Shown piece by piece: positions 6,098 to 6,185 of a stretch of 6,185 nt of DNA (position 1 is its first letter; every line of letters begins with the position of its first letter). Source of the stretch: Clostridia bacterium (GTDB lineage Bacteria; Bacillota; Clostridia; Christensenellales; Aristaeellaceae); assembly GCA_017469605.1 (NCBI GenBank), contig JAFUGB010000172.1:1-6185 (forward strand), read 5' to 3'. The notes beneath the pieces were generated by a model. That model had not been told where the DNA came from and made no database searches. It saw nothing but the letters and a program-made list of their open reading frames with translations. The translations under genes were made by a program, and so were the position numbers.

Positions 6098-6185
6098 TCA
6101 GTCGATTACCGCGTCCGGATGCTTTTTCATATAATCCTCTACGGCCGCCTTTACGGCTTCTTCAGCCAGCAGGGAGCAATGCATC
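6098..6185 (-). CDS. IscU/NifU-type Fe-S cluster assembly scaffold, C-terminal end only
   Basis: Only the last 28 codons and the TGA stop are inside the window; the gene continues past the right edge. The visible peptide begins MHCSLLAEEAVKAAVEDY, the characteristic C-terminal helix of the IscU/NifU N-domain family, which assembles Fe-S clusters delivered by a cysteine desulfurase and hands them to apoproteins. The Cys of HCS would be the third conserved cluster-binding cysteine. The His directly before it is typical of IscU and clostridial NifU rather than SufU, which lacks it. The protein ends shortly after this helix (KKHPDAVID), so there is no C-terminal NifU (Nfu) domain. A cysteine desulfurase gene would be expected just outside the window. 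Confidence is limited by the short visible length. Confidence 0.8.
   Translation of the reverse strand, partial: MHCSLLAEEAVKAAVEDYMKKHPDAVID

Overview
The window is a tightly packed stretch of bacterial chromosome in which every supported gene lies on the minus strand, so transcription runs from the right edge to the left edge. Strong AGGAGG-type ribosome binding sites, an IscU/NifU-type scaffold ending, a clostridial-length HflX, a YprB/MrfB-like RNase H protein and a low-molecular-mass penicillin-binding protein together point to a Gram-positive member of the Bacillota, most likely a fairly GC-rich gut-type Clostridia lineage. The taxonomic call is inference; no rRNA or tRNA is present to confirm it.

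In transcription order the layout is: (1) the last 28 codons of an IscU/NifU-type Fe-S scaffold (6098-6185, cut by the edge); (2) hflX, a ribosome-associated GTPase with a roughly 187-residue N-terminal extension that carries a textbook JAMM metal-site signature (4279-6063); (3) and (4) two tandem, diverged VanY-type (M15 family) zinc D,D-carboxypeptidases, the first joined to hflX by an ATGA overlap and the second starting 1 nt after the first stops (3605-4282 and 2791-3603); (5) a YprB/MrfB-like DEDD exonuclease with a C-terminal helical repeat region (1638-2771); (6) a soluble TPR protein (888-1589); (7) the first 280 codons of a serine D-Ala-D-Ala carboxypeptidase of the DacA/DacF type (1-841, cut by the left edge).

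Gaps between genes are 48 nt or less, so genes 1 to 5 could form one transcript. A well-matched housekeeping promoter (TTGACT, 17 nt, TATTAT) overlaps the stop codon of gene 5 and should start a second unit made of the TPR gene and the serine carboxypeptidase. There is no obvious intrinsic terminator, mobile element, CRISPR array, tRNA or rRNA, and no gene-free stretch longer than 50 nt.

Functionally the window mixes ribosome rescue (HflX), DNA repair (MrfB-like) and cell-wall pentapeptide trimming by three carboxypeptidases of two unrelated chemistries (two zinc, one serine). The most unusual items are the JAMM-like domain fused to HflX and a perfect 10-bp inverted repeat that buries the start codon of the serine carboxypeptidase in a stem while leaving its ribosome binding site in the loop.
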